Assembly: GCF_901687125.1 (NCBI RefSeq)
Contig: NZ_CABFJY010000011.1
Span: forward strand, 143,126 to 207,125
From: Actinobacillus vicugnae
Lineage (GTDB): Bacteria; Pseudomonadota; Gammaproteobacteria; Enterobacterales; Pasteurellaceae
Reading direction: 5' to 3'
DNA length: 64,000 bases
The notes beneath the pieces were generated by a model. The model did no database searches and was not told where the DNA came from. It saw only the letters and a list, made by a program, of their open reading frames with translations. Positions 35,334 through 45,415 of this stretch are shown here, piece by piece (the stretch's first letter is position 1; the number at the start of each line of letters is the position of its first letter). Position numbers and translations under genes: made by a program.

Positions 35334-37835
35334 CTAACGGATCACCAATAACTTACTTGAGCTTTCCATGATATGAGCTAAATCCGCACTTTCTTTTAAT
35401 TGTGCTTCATCCATCGGCTCAATATGCCAAATATCGTTCGCATAATCTAATACCGAGCGATCTGATGAGAAATAGCCCATATTTGCAATATTGATAATCG
35501 CTGAACGAGTCCACGCTTTCTTATTACGATAAGCGGTAGCTACACGTTCTTGCGCTTCCACATAGCTACGGAAATCTGCACAGGCTTGGTAATAATCACC
35601 TGAATTTAAAATCAGATCTTGATAACGATATGGATCATCTGGCGAGAATTTACCATTTAGAATTTGTGATACTGCCTCATTGAGTTCACCATCCGCTTCA
35701 TAATAGTGATATGGCGAATAACCATTACGACGCAGCTCTTCCACTTGTTCAACCGTATTACCAAAGATAAAAATATTATCTTTGCCTACATGCTCGAGAA
35801 TCTCTACATTCGCACCATCTAAAGTACCGATAGTCAATGCACCATTTAATGCAAATTTCATATTTGAAGTACCTGATGCTTCCGTTCCCGCTAATGAAAT
35901 TTGTTCTGACACATCCGCCGCAGGGATAATCATTTGCGCCAGTGATACACCATAATTTGGAATAAATATCACTTTAATTAAATCACGCACCCGTTCATCG
36001 TTATTGATTACATTTGCAACATCGTTAATTAAACGAATCACTTTTTTCGCTGCATAGTAAGCGCTTGCTGCTTTACCCGCAAAAATAAATACACGTGGTG
36101 TCCAATCTGCATTCGGATTTTTTAAGATGCGGTTGTACAAGGTAATAATATGTAACACACTTAACTGTTGGCGTTTATATTTGTGAATACGTTTTACTTG
36201 TACATCAAAAATCGCTTCTGGATTTAATTTAATACCTAAGTTTTTCTCTACATAATCTGCCAATTTGCGTTTGTTCTCATATTTCACGGCCGCGATTTCT
36301 GCTTGAACATCCGCATCATCCACAAACACGTTAAATTTCTCTAATTCGCTGAGATTTGTTAGCCAACCTTTACCGATACGTTTATCTAAAATATTCGCCA
36401 AACCTGGGTTGGCAATTTTGATCCAGCGACGTGGCGTTACGCCATTGGTTACATTAGTAAAGCGATCTGGATAGATACGTGCAAAATCAGCAAAAATCGA
36501 TTCAACCATTAAATCAGAGTGGATTTTTGCAACTCCATTCACTTTAGTTGAAGCCACTACCGCCACCCATGCCATACGTACACGGCGATCACCATGTTCA
36601 TCAATTAATGAAACACGTTGAACAAGATCTTCTTCACCTGGGAATTTTTCACGCACTTCATTTAAGAACCATTCATTAATTTCAAAAATAATACCTAAAT
36701 GACGCGGTAAAATACGACCTAACATTTCCACAGGCCATGTTTCGAGTGCTTCACTCATTAAAGTATGGTTGGTGTAATAGAAAATTTTGCGTGTCATGCT
36801 CCACGCTTGATCCCAGCTATAGCCTTTTTCATCAATTAAAATACGCATTAACTCTGGCACTGCAAGGGTTGGGTGTGTATCATTTAAGTGAATTGCGACT
36901 TTATCGGCTAAATTCACACAAGAGCCACATTCCGCTTCATGACGGCGAATAATATCTTGTACCGAAGCAGAGCAAAGGAAATATTCTTGGCGTAAGCGTA
37001 ACTCTCGACCGTTATAAGTGGAGTCATCTGGATATAACACACGAGAAACATTTTCAGATAAATTTTGGTGACTCATTGCCGCAAAATAATCACCACGGTT
37101 GAAATCGGCTAAACCAAAACCTTTGCCTGAAGCATGCGCAGACCATAAACGTAAACTATTTGTTGCGGTGGTTTCAAAACCTGGGATCAATTGGTCATGT
37201 GCTTGAGCAATGATTTCTTCATCAGGTTGCCATACGGTTTTTTTGCCTTCTTGCCAAATACGTCCACCAAAACGAATTGGGAAACGCTTACTTGAGCGCA
37301 AATATGGCCAAACAAATTCATTTTCTAGCCATTGGTCTGGCTGTTCAACTTGCTCACCATTACGAATTTCTTGACGGAACATACCGTATTCATACTGAAT
37401 ACCATAACCAATCGCAGGAATTTTCATTGCGGCAAGACTATCCATATAACAAGCGGCTAAACGTCCTAAGCCACCGTTACCTAAACCTGGATCGCCCTCT
37501 TCATTAATAATATCTTCAATATTTTGTCCAAGTTCTTTTAATGCCGCATCAACTAATTCATACACGCCTTCTGCAATCATTGCGTTTGAAAAAGTACGTC
37601 CCATTAAAAATTCCATAGAAAGATAATAAACACGACGACTGCCGTTTGCGACTTGACTACGGCGGGTTTGTAACCACGATTCAGTTGAAAGATCTCGCAC
37701 CACACGTAACGCCGCATTTAACCAGTTACGCTTACTTGCTTCGCGTGGTTCAACCCCAAGCGCATAGACCATTTTGTATAAAATTGCATCTTTTACATGT
37801 TGAATATTTTCGGGACTTAAAATTTTATTGCCCAT
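35334..37835 (-). CDS. glgP: Glycogen phosphorylase
   Basis: 833 residues. '[17 protein letters not shown]' at the start, '[18 protein letters not shown]' and '[16 protein letters not shown]' follow. The PLP-binding '[28 protein letters not shown]' contains the Schiff-base Lys. It releases glucose-1-phosphate from glycogen. It is the last gene of glgBXCAP, 145 bases after glgA. That gap carries inverted uptake signals, so an internal terminator or reduced read-through is possible. Confidence 0.97.
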   Translation of the reverse strand: MGNKILSPENIQHVKDAILYKMVYALGVEPREASKRNWLNAALRVVRDLSTESWLQTRRSQVANGSRRVYYLSMEFLMGRTFSNAMIAEGVYELVDAALKELGQNIEDIINEEGDPGLGNGGLGRLAACYMDSLAAMKIPAIGYGIQYEYGMFRQEIRNGEQVEQPDQWLENEFVWPYLRSSKRFPIRFGGRIWQEGKKTVWQPDEEIIAQAHDQLIPGFETTATNSLRLWSAHASGKGFGLADFNRGDYFAAMSHQNLSENVSRVLYPDDSTYNGRELRLRQEYFLCSASVQDIIRRHEAECGSCVNLADKVAIHLNDTHPTLAVPELMRILIDEKGYSWDQAWSMTRKIFYYTNHTLMSEALETWPVEMLGRILPRHLGIIFEINEWFLNEVREKFPGEEDLVQRVSLIDEHGDRRVRMAWVAVVASTKVNGVAKIHSDLMVESIFADFARIYPDRFTNVTNGVTPRRWIKIANPGLANILDKRIGKGWLTNLSELEKFNVFVDDADVQAEIAAVKYENKRKLADYVEKNLGIKLNPEAIFDVQVKRIHKYKRQQLSVLHIITLYNRILKNPNADWTPRVFIFAGKAASAYYAAKKVIRLINDVANVINNDERVRDLIKVIFIPNYGVSLAQMIIPAADVSEQISLAGTEASGTSNMKFALNGALTIGTLDGANVEILEHVGKDNIFIFGNTVEQVEELRRNGYSPYHYYEADGELNEAVSQILNGKFSPDDPYRYQDLILNSGDYYQACADFRSYVEAQERVATAYRNKKAWTRSAIINIANMGYFSSDRSVLDYANDIWHIEPMDEAQLKESADLAHIMESSSKLLVIR

Positions 37836-37980
37836 AATTGGCTCCTAATGTAACAATAAGTTAAATAATAAATGAAAATCGAAAAATCATCGTGTATTAC
37901 CTAGCTATTGCTAGGCACAAAATAAGCGGTTGAATTTTGCAAAATTTTTGCAAATTTCGACCGCTTTTAAATAAAAGGCA

Positions 37981-39417
37981 TTAGACTATTTCTTGATAAA
38001 TAGCCTGATACGCATTCGCTGCTCTTGCCCAGCCAAAATCTTGCGCTAACGCATTTTGGCGCACACTAGCCCATAATTTCTGTTTTTTCCAGAGGTTCAC
38101 TGCTCGTTGGAATGCCTCTAAGAAATCATCACTGCTTGGATATTTAAAGACAAAACCTGTTGCAGTACGCTGTTCAATCGTTTCTTTATGGCTATCTACC
38201 ACCGTATCAGCTAAGCCACCTGTTTGGCGCACAAGTGGTAAGGTGCCGTATTTCAAGCCATATAGTTGCGTTAAGCCACAAGGCTCAAAGCGACTTGGCA
38301 CGAGGATCACATCACCACCCGCAATGATTTGGTGCGATAATGCTTCGTTATAGCCGATATAGATACCAATCTGTTCTGGATAACGGTTACGAGCTTCATT
38401 TAATAAATACTCTAAATGCGGTGAGCCACTACCTAATACAACCAGTTGTACGTGTTGTTGCATCACCTCATCAATTTTATCTAATAAGAAATCCGCCCCT
38501 TTTTGCTCAGTTAAACGAGTCACCATAACCATTAACATCGCTTCTTTATCTTCAGGCAAATTGAACATTCGCTGTAATTCAACTTTATTCTTTGCTTTAC
38601 CGTGCATATAGCTTGGCTTATAAGTGGCAACAATGTTGCTGTCAATTTCTGGATTCCAAACACTATCGTCTACGCCATTTAATACGCCGTGTAAGCGCCC
38701 TTGCGTTTTGCGAGTCTGGAGCAAGCCGTGCATACCGCCACCTGCGATTTGTTCGGTAATTTCGACCGCATAGGTTGGACTTACCGTAGTGATTCGGTCG
38801 GCATAATATAAACCTGCTTTCAGGTAAGAAATTTCACCGTAAAACTCCATACCTTCGGCTTGGAAAAAGTCCCAAGAAAAACCGAGCTCGGCTAAATGAT
38901 GTGGTTGGAAGCGCCCTGGGTAAGCAATATTGTGAATAGTAAACACGCTTTTCACTGGGCTGTGCCAGCTTTTGAGGTAGGCACATCCCAAACCGCCTTG
39001 CCAATCATGTGCGTGTAGCACATCGGCTTTTCCCCACCATTGGTCTAAGCCTTCTGCCAATTGCGCACCTAAATAACCTAAGATAGCAAAACGTTTATAG
39101 TTATCTGGATAATCTGCATAGCCAGAATCGTGATAAGGATTGCCTGAACGTTGGAAAAGATGTGGTGCATCAATCACATATACCCCTAAGCCGTTAAAAT
39201 AAGTGAAACGAATCGTTACTAATCCAGCAAAAGTGCCTAATGTAACAACTTCATGCGTTTCTCCGATTTTCTCCGCCACTTGAGGGTAAAGCGGAATTAA
39301 TACTCGGACATCGTTGCCAGCCGCTTGCTGTGCGTAAGGCAAAGCGCCCATTACGTCAGCCAATCCGCCTGTTTTAATTAACGGATACATTTCCGAGCAA
39401 ATATGTAAAATTTTCAT
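37981..39417 (-). CDS. glgA: Glycogen synthase
   Basis: 478 residues from ATG 39417, matching the E. coli length (477); the open frame extends 41 codons further, overlapping glgC, and is rejected. 'KILHICSEMYPLIKTGGLADVMGALP' is the ADP-glucose-binding K-x-G-G-L loop, and 'VLHAHDWQGGLGCAYLK' and 'IHNIAYPG' follow. The GT5 C-terminal 'PSRFEPCGLTQLYGLKYGTLPLVRQTGGLADTV' has the E-x7-E pair. It elongates alpha-1,4-glucan from ADP-glucose. Confidence 0.97.
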   Translation of the reverse strand: MKILHICSEMYPLIKTGGLADVMGALPYAQQAAGNDVRVLIPLYPQVAEKIGETHEVVTLGTFAGLVTIRFTYFNGLGVYVIDAPHLFQRSGNPYHDSGYADYPDNYKRFAILGYLGAQLAEGLDQWWGKADVLHAHDWQGGLGCAYLKSWHSPVKSVFTIHNIAYPGRFQPHHLAELGFSWDFFQAEGMEFYGEISYLKAGLYYADRITTVSPTYAVEITEQIAGGGMHGLLQTRKTQGRLHGVLNGVDDSVWNPEIDSNIVATYKPSYMHGKAKNKVELQRMFNLPEDKEAMLMVMVTRLTEQKGADFLLDKIDEVMQQHVQLVVLGSGSPHLEYLLNEARNRYPEQIGIYIGYNEALSHQIIAGGDVILVPSRFEPCGLTQLYGLKYGTLPLVRQTGGLADTVVDSHKETIEQRTATGFVFKYPSSDDFLEAFQRAVNLWKKQKLWASVRQNALAQDFGWARAANAYQAIYQEIV

Positions 39418-39505
39418 TTTGTTGCCGTTTAATTTGTAAAATAAAGAGAAAATGAGACCGCTTGTAAAAGCATTAAAGATGGGCAAGCAGCCCATCTGAA
39501 CATAC

Positions 39506-40816
39506 TTAAATCGTATGATGTAATTTGATACCAGACTCATGACCAGTTAACGCATCGAGCATTTTTTGGGTAACTAACACAATACCACCTTTACTCACAC
39601 GGAAACGTTTTGCGTCTACTTCTGGATTCACCCCGATTTCTAAACCATCTGGAATGGTACAATGACGGTCAATTACCGCTCGTTTGATTACACAGTTTTT
39701 ACCAATGGTTACCTGTGGCAAGATCACCGTGTGTTCAATCACGGTTTCCGCCTCTACTTTCACTTTGGCAAATAACACTGAGTTACTGATTTCTGCATCG
39801 GTTACCACACAGCCACCCGCAATCAGCGAGTTATCTAGCGTATGTTGGCGGGCTTTTTTATAGAAGAAACGTGCGGGCGCAGTTTGTTGTGGTCGCCCGT
39901 GAATTGGCCATGATTCATCATATAAATCTAGCTGAGGCTCTTCAGAAACTAAATCCATATGTGCTGCCCAATAGCTATCAATCGTCCCTACATCTCGCCA
40001 GTAAATTGAACCGCTTGCATTACGTCCTTTGCATGAGCGTTCAAATGGATGCGCATACAATACGCCCTCTTCTACTGCTTTTGGAATAATGTCTTTACCA
40101 AAGTCATGTGATGTGCCAGGTGTTGAGGCTTCACGGTCTAATACATCATATAAATAATCTGCATTAAATACATAAATCCCCATTGAAGCTAATGATGAAT
40201 TTGGTTTATCTGGCATTGCGGGTGGATTTGATGGTTTTTCCACGAACTCTTTTACTTTTAATTTATCATTAACTGCCATTACACCAAATTCGACCGCTTG
40301 TTCACGCGGTACTTCAATACAACCCACTGTACATTTTGCGCCACTGTCTACGTGGTCACGCAACATTTGGGTGTAATCCATTTTGTAAATATGGTCGCCT
40401 GCTAAAATCACGACATATTTCGGACGATAGTGCGATTTCATCATCGCCATATTTTGATATACCGCATCAGCAGTACCACGATACCAAGTGTTCTCGTCTA
40501 GTTGCTGGCGAGCAGGTAACATATCAATATATTGATTACGCTCATAAGGCAGAAATGACCACCCACGTTGTAAGTGGCGGAGTAAAGAATGCGCGGCATA
40601 CTGAGTAATCACCCCGACTTTTAATAAGTTAGAGTTAATACAGTTTGAAAGCGCAAAGTCGATAATACGGCGACTACCGCCAAAATATACTGCAGGTTTA
40701 GCACGTCTGTCCGTTAACTCATAAAGGCGTGAACCACGACCGCCCGCTAAAATAAGTACCAAGGTGTCATTAGTGACATCATTTTTAGTTAAGTCGTTTT
40801 TTTCTTGTGTAAGCAT
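39506..40816 (-). CDS. glgC: Glucose-1-phosphate adenylyltransferase
   Basis: 436 residues. 'LVLILAGGRGSRLYELTDRRAKPAVYFGG' is the nucleotidyltransferase signature, 'YRGTADAVYQNM' and 'VVILAGDHIYKMDY' follow, and 'FVEKPSNPP' contains the glucose-1-P-binding Lys. The C-terminal left-handed helix includes 'SVLFAKVKVEAETVIEHTVILPQVTIG'. It makes ADP-glucose, the committed step, normally under allosteric control. 32 bases after glgX and 88 bases before glgA. Confidence 0.97.
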   Translation of the reverse strand: MLTQEKNDLTKNDVTNDTLVLILAGGRGSRLYELTDRRAKPAVYFGGSRRIIDFALSNCINSNLLKVGVITQYAAHSLLRHLQRGWSFLPYERNQYIDMLPARQQLDENTWYRGTADAVYQNMAMMKSHYRPKYVVILAGDHIYKMDYTQMLRDHVDSGAKCTVGCIEVPREQAVEFGVMAVNDKLKVKEFVEKPSNPPAMPDKPNSSLASMGIYVFNADYLYDVLDREASTPGTSHDFGKDIIPKAVEEGVLYAHPFERSCKGRNASGSIYWRDVGTIDSYWAAHMDLVSEEPQLDLYDESWPIHGRPQQTAPARFFYKKARQHTLDNSLIAGGCVVTDAEISNSVLFAKVKVEAETVIEHTVILPQVTIGKNCVIKRAVIDRHCTIPDGLEIGVNPEVDAKRFRVSKGGIVLVTQKMLDALTGHESGIKLHHTI

Positions 40817-40848
40817 ACTTTGTTTCTCCGATGTTGTGTTTTTTCACG

Positions 40849-42831
40849 CTAATGTGAGCCTAATTTTCTTTGAAGCACGCATACTCCCATCTGTTCCAGT
40901 TGAAGAGCAACCGCCTGCGCATCCGCTATCAAAGTTGCTGTTTCTTTCCCAAGGTAAATATGCCATTTGCCTTGAGGTAAGAAAAATTGTTGCTTATCTT
41001 TTTTAGCGTTAATTAAGATAAGCCATTGTTCTTGAAGAAGGATTTGTAATGCTTTCAGAGCGTCATTATGCCAATCATCTACTTGCATTGGTTTGCCGTA
41101 CGGCGAAAACCATTGCACGTCATTTTCAGTCCACCAATGGCTCTGTTGTGAAAGTAACGAGATCTGCTTACGTAACTCAATCCACTTTGCAACATAATTA
41201 ATCCGAGCTTGATTGGCCTGCTGCCAATTGATCCAAGTGACCTCGTTATCTTGGCAATAGCTATTATTATTGCCCTGTTGCGAATGACCGAGTTCATCGC
41301 CAGAACGTAGCATTGGTACGCCATTTGAGAGAAACAGTACTGCAAGCAAACTACAAGCGGTCTGTTCTCGCAAAATATTTACCAATTCATTATCAGTATT
41401 ACCTTCCACCCCGTGATTATTACTATAGTTATGTTCATCACCATCACGGTTCTGTTCACCATTTGCTTCATTATGTTTTTTGTTATAGCTGACTAAATCT
41501 TGCAAAGTGAAGCCATCATGCGAAGCAAAATAGTTAATGCTTTTAGACGGAGCATATTGCCAATATAAGTCGTCACTTCCTGCCAGACGACGGGCAAAGT
41601 CCGCCAAATCACCACTTTCTCGTAAGAACACATTACGCATGGTGTTGCGATATTTATCATTCCATTCCGAAAATGCTAATGGAAAACCGCCTACCTGATA
41701 GCCATTCGGCCCAATATCCCAAGGCTCAGCAATTAATTTAATTTTTTGTAACGCTGGCGTTTGTCTGACTTGCTCAAAAAACAACGCTATTTCAGAAAAA
41801 TCTGGCATTCTTCCGAGCGTAGTAGCGAGGTCGAAACGGAAACCATCAATATGACATTCTTCCACCCAATACAACAAACTATCTATCATCCATTGGCACA
41901 CCATAGGATGCGAAAGCTTGAGCGCATTACCACAGCCTGTCCAATTGTGATAATCGCCCTGTTCGGTTAGCCAATAATAACTTTGATTATCGATCCCTCT
42001 TTGGCATAAAGTCATACCTTCTTTACCCGCTTCTACCGTGTGGTTATACACCACATCTAAAATGACTTCTAAGCCATTTTGGTGCAAGGTTTTTACAAGG
42101 TGTTTGAATTCAGTAATAGGGTCTTCTTGATCCCAAGCAAACCTTGGATCTACCGCCGAATGCGCTAACACACTGTAGCCCCAATAATTGGTTAATCCCA
42201 TGCGCTGTAAATGCACTTCATCGGCGTGATAGCTTACTGGCTGTAACTCAATAGTTGTAACCCCTAAACGCTTTAAATGTGCGATAGATTCACGGTGTGC
42301 CATTCCCATATAAGTGCCGCGTAATGGCTCTGGGATACGAGGATTCAAACGGCTAAAGCCTTTAACGTGTGCTTCGTAAATGATAGTTTCTGCCCATGAA
42401 TAGTGTGGGCGAATTTCATCAGCCCAATCAAAATCATCCACAACCACCATCGACTTAGGTGCTAGATGCGCATTATCACGAGTATCATTCCAAATAAAAT
42501 AGCTTAACGCTTCATCATTATGAGCATCGGGGCTACCCACCACGCATTTCGCATAAGGATCGAGCAATAATTTATGCGGATTAAATAGTGCACCTTTTTG
42601 CTCATCGACTTCTCCCGCAACACGAAAACCATATAAAGCCCCCTCAGCAATCCCCTGTACAAATAAATGCCAAATATCGCCCGTCCGTTGCATTGGATGG
42701 CGTTGCTCTCCATTCTCAGTAAAAATACACAATTCAATAGCGGTCGCATTTGCAGAAAAAATTGCAAAATTTGTACCTTTTTTGCCCGCTTGTGCACCAA
42801 GCGGGTACGGCTTGCCTACCAATGTTTTCAT
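40849..42831 (-). CDS. glgX: Glycogen debranching enzyme
   Basis: 660 residues, GH13 subfamily with N-terminal CBM48. 'GKPYPLGAQAGKKGTNFAIFSANATAIELCIF' is the CBM48. The barrel motifs are 'ILDVVYNHT', 'GFRFDLATTLGR' (nucleophile Asp), 'KLIAEPWDIG' (acid Glu) and 'FASHDGFTLQDLVSYN' (Asp). It hydrolyses alpha-1,6 branches on limit dextrins after phosphorylase action. It begins 3 bases after the glgB stop, so the two are translationally close. Confidence 0.96.
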   Translation of the reverse strand: MKTLVGKPYPLGAQAGKKGTNFAIFSANATAIELCIFTENGEQRHPMQRTGDIWHLFVQGIAEGALYGFRVAGEVDEQKGALFNPHKLLLDPYAKCVVGSPDAHNDEALSYFIWNDTRDNAHLAPKSMVVVDDFDWADEIRPHYSWAETIIYEAHVKGFSRLNPRIPEPLRGTYMGMAHRESIAHLKRLGVTTIELQPVSYHADEVHLQRMGLTNYWGYSVLAHSAVDPRFAWDQEDPITEFKHLVKTLHQNGLEVILDVVYNHTVEAGKEGMTLCQRGIDNQSYYWLTEQGDYHNWTGCGNALKLSHPMVCQWMIDSLLYWVEECHIDGFRFDLATTLGRMPDFSEIALFFEQVRQTPALQKIKLIAEPWDIGPNGYQVGGFPLAFSEWNDKYRNTMRNVFLRESGDLADFARRLAGSDDLYWQYAPSKSINYFASHDGFTLQDLVSYNKKHNEANGEQNRDGDEHNYSNNHGVEGNTDNELVNILREQTACSLLAVLFLSNGVPMLRSGDELGHSQQGNNNSYCQDNEVTWINWQQANQARINYVAKWIELRKQISLLSQQSHWWTENDVQWFSPYGKPMQVDDWHNDALKALQILLQEQWLILINAKKDKQQFFLPQGKWHIYLGKETATLIADAQAVALQLEQMGVCVLQRKLGSH

Positions 42832-42834
42832 CTG

Positions 42835-45156
42835 TTACTTCTTATTTTTCTTCTTTTTTTTGTTGCTGTTTTTCTTTGGTGTAGTATTGGCTTTTTTAAG
42901 TAATTTCGCAGACTGAAACGCACTTTCTACATTTTGAATGAGCCTCTCTTGCGTAACGGGCTTTGGCTCACGCACAATAAAAATCGTAGCTAATGGCGGT
43001 AGCGAAAGCGATAAGGAATAAGGTTTACCGTGTGAAGGCTCTGCTTCACACACAATTTCACCATAATTGCCAACATTACTTCCTGCATAATAAGCAGCAT
43101 CAGAATTCAGAATTTCTTTATAAATACCGTCTTCAGCTACACCAATACGGTAGTTATGACGCACAATTGGCGTAAAGTTGCTCACAACAATCACACTAGC
43201 ACCGTCTTTTGCTTTACGTTCAAAGGCAAATACCGATTGTTGCCAATCGTCCACCACTAACCATTCAAAGCCACTTGGTTCATGATCGAGCTGATACAAC
43301 GCAGGATATTGTTGATAAGCATGATTCAGATCTCGCACCCAATTCAATACACCTTTATGCCAATTTCCGCCTTCTTCACCAAGTAAGAACCAATCTAAAC
43401 TTTCGTTAAAATTCCATTCTCGGCCTTGCGCAAATTCATTGCCCATAAAGAGTAATTTTTTACCTGGATAGCCCCACATATAGCCATAATAAGCCCGTAA
43501 ATTGGCAAATTTTTGCCAACAATCACCAGGCATTTTGCCAATTAGGGAGCCTTTACCGTGCACCACTTCATCATGTGAAAGCGGTAAAATAAATTTTTCG
43601 CTATATTGATAAATCATGCCAAAGGTCATCCAGTCATGATGATATTGACGATAGATTGGATCTAACGCCATATAGCGAAGCGTGTCATTCATCCAGCCCA
43701 TATTCCATTTGTAGTCAAAACCTACTCCGTTTTCAGTTGGCGAGTGGGTAATACCATTAAATGAGGTAGATTCTTCGGCAATCGTAATCGCGCCCTGCTC
43801 TTCTTTAGCTAGCATTTGATTCGTTCGACGTAAAAAATCTAGCGCTTCTAAATTTTCACGTCCGCCATATTGATTTGGGATCCATTCACCGTCTTTGCGT
43901 GAATAATCTCGATAAATCATTGAAGACACCGCATCGACACGTAAACCATCAATGCCAAATCGTTCAGTCCAATACAACGCATTGCCAGAAAGATAATTAA
44001 ACACTTCATGGCGACCATAATTAAAAATCAGCGTATTCCAATCTTGGTGATAACCCTCTTTTGGATCTTGATGTTCGTATAAATGTGAGCCATCAAATTG
44101 CGCTAAGCCGTGTGAATCGGTTGGGAAATGCCCTACCACCCAATCTAAAATCACTGCAATGCCCGCTTCGTGGGCTTTGCGAATAAAATTACGTAAATCA
44201 TTTGGCGAGCCAAAACGGCTAGTTGGCGCATATAACCCTGTTGGTTGATAGCCCCAAGAACCATCGAAAGGATATTCAGTAATAGGCAGTAATTCGATAT
44301 GAGTAAAACCCATATCTTTTACATAAGGAATGAGTTCATCGGCGATTTCATCATAATTCAGCCAATAATTATTTTCGAGATTACGACGCCAAGAGCCTAA
44401 ATGCACTTCATAAATTGAGATTGGCTGATCAATATTATTCGCTTGTCGCAGTTTTTCATCCACTTTTACGGTTGCAGCTAACCCTATTACTACAGAAGCC
44501 GTTTCAGGGCGTAACTGAGAGGCAAATGCATAAGGATCTGATTTCAAACGAAGATTGCCATGCTGATCTAATAATTCAAATTTATATAATGCGCCTGCTT
44601 CTACATTTGGAATAAAAATATCCCAAATACCGCTTTCTACATGAAAACGCATGCTATGTACTCGCCCGTCCCAATAATTAAAATCACCAACGACAGAAAC
44701 ACGTTTAGCATTTGGTGCCCAAACACTAAAACGTACACCAGCAATATTTTCTTGAGTTTCAAAATGTGCGCCTAATTTTTCATAAGGGCGAAGATGAGTG
44801 CCTTCAGATAATAACCAATTATCTAATGCAAAAAGGGAGGATTTAAAACGGTATGGATCTTCAATATCGATCTCACCCAAGGAATAGCGAACACGTAAGC
44901 GGTAATATAAATGCGGGTCGGAGGAATCAAGTAATGCAACAAAAACACCACAATCGTCAATTTTTATTGCTTCAGACAATAATTGCCCTTGATTATCAAT
45001 AATGGAAACCGCATTCGCTTCAGGCAAATAAACCCTTATCACGGATCGTTCATGTTCAAGATGAATGCCTAAATAGGAAAACGGGTCGTTACAATATCCG
45101 CCAGAAAGCTGTTCAATAAAAGACGAATCTTGTTCTGAATATTGATATATTGTCAT
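42835..45156 (-). CDS. glgB: 1,4-alpha-glucan branching enzyme
   Basis: 773 residues from ATG 45156; an upstream in-frame ATG lacks a ribosome site. Two N-terminal CBM48-like domains (about 20-120 and 125-220, '[24 protein letters not shown]'). GH13 motifs: '[13 protein letters not shown]', '[13 protein letters not shown]' (nucleophile), '[10 protein letters not shown]' (acid) and '[11 protein letters not shown]'. It introduces alpha-1,6 branches. Odd: a Lys/Asn tail of about 38 residues ('[22 protein letters not shown]' region) follows the normal C-terminal beta domain. First gene of the glg operon, sharing its upstream region with fruB. Confidence 0.97.
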   Translation of the reverse strand: MTIYQYSEQDSSFIEQLSGGYCNDPFSYLGIHLEHERSVIRVYLPEANAVSIIDNQGQLLSEAIKIDDCGVFVALLDSSDPHLYYRLRVRYSLGEIDIEDPYRFKSSLFALDNWLLSEGTHLRPYEKLGAHFETQENIAGVRFSVWAPNAKRVSVVGDFNYWDGRVHSMRFHVESGIWDIFIPNVEAGALYKFELLDQHGNLRLKSDPYAFASQLRPETASVVIGLAATVKVDEKLRQANNIDQPISIYEVHLGSWRRNLENNYWLNYDEIADELIPYVKDMGFTHIELLPITEYPFDGSWGYQPTGLYAPTSRFGSPNDLRNFIRKAHEAGIAVILDWVVGHFPTDSHGLAQFDGSHLYEHQDPKEGYHQDWNTLIFNYGRHEVFNYLSGNALYWTERFGIDGLRVDAVSSMIYRDYSRKDGEWIPNQYGGRENLEALDFLRRTNQMLAKEEQGAITIAEESTSFNGITHSPTENGVGFDYKWNMGWMNDTLRYMALDPIYRQYHHDWMTFGMIYQYSEKFILPLSHDEVVHGKGSLIGKMPGDCWQKFANLRAYYGYMWGYPGKKLLFMGNEFAQGREWNFNESLDWFLLGEEGGNWHKGVLNWVRDLNHAYQQYPALYQLDHEPSGFEWLVVDDWQQSVFAFERKAKDGASVIVVSNFTPIVRHNYRIGVAEDGIYKEILNSDAAYYAGSNVGNYGEIVCEAEPSHGKPYSLSLSLPPLATIFIVREPKPVTQERLIQNVESAFQSAKLLKKANTTPKKNSNKKKKKNKK

Positions 45157-45204
45157 TATTTGCTTCCTTATTTTTTCACATACTAAATTATTTTTCTTTG
45201 CCTT

Positions 45205-45220
45205 ACGAAAACGTTTGCAT
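45205..45220. promoter_or_regulatory. LacI-family (PurR-like) operator upstream of glgB
   Basis: ACGAAAACGTTTGCAT matches the PurR consensus ACGCAAACGTTTGCGT at 14 of 16 positions. It lies 49-64 bases before the glgB start. Other LacI/GalR regulators use closely similar sites, so the regulator is not certain. Confidence 0.5.
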
Positions 45221-45263
45221 ATTAGCATTAAAATAAGAATCTCGGCGAAAAATCCTTCTTTTT

Positions 45264-45279
45264 TGTGATTTACGTCATA
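45264..45279. promoter_or_regulatory. CRP-like site 1, glgB-fruB intergenic
   Basis: TGTGA-N6-TCATA, one mismatch from TGTGA-N6-TCACA, with A/T-rich flanks (TTTT on both sides). Confidence 0.6.
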
Positions 45280-45295
45280 TTTTTCTCGTTATATA

Positions 45296-45311
45296 TGAGA
45301 ACTAGCTCACA
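45296..45311. promoter_or_regulatory. CRP-like site 2, glgB-fruB intergenic
   Basis: TGAGA-N6-TCACA, one mismatch from consensus, 32 bases (about three helical turns) from the first site. Just upstream of a -35-like TTGACA at 45316-45321 facing fruB. Confidence 0.6.
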
Positions 45312-45332
45312 CTTTTTGACATTTTTTTTCAT

Positions 45333-45352
45333 CTGCTAGAACGATTTAGCAG
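45333..45352. promoter_or_regulatory. FruR/Cra-like palindromic operator before fruB
   Basis: CTGCTA-GAACGATT-TAGCAG is a palindrome with 6-bp arms. The centre resembles the FruR/Cra core (TGAAWCGNTTCA type). It lies 64-83 bases before the fruB ATG, downstream of TTGACA, where a repressor would block transcription. No fruR gene is in the window. Confidence 0.5.
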
Positions 45353-45415
45353 AATATGCGTTACAATATCTAGCAATATTTTTAATTTCAAAATTAAATC
45401 CAATAAGGAGCTCAG

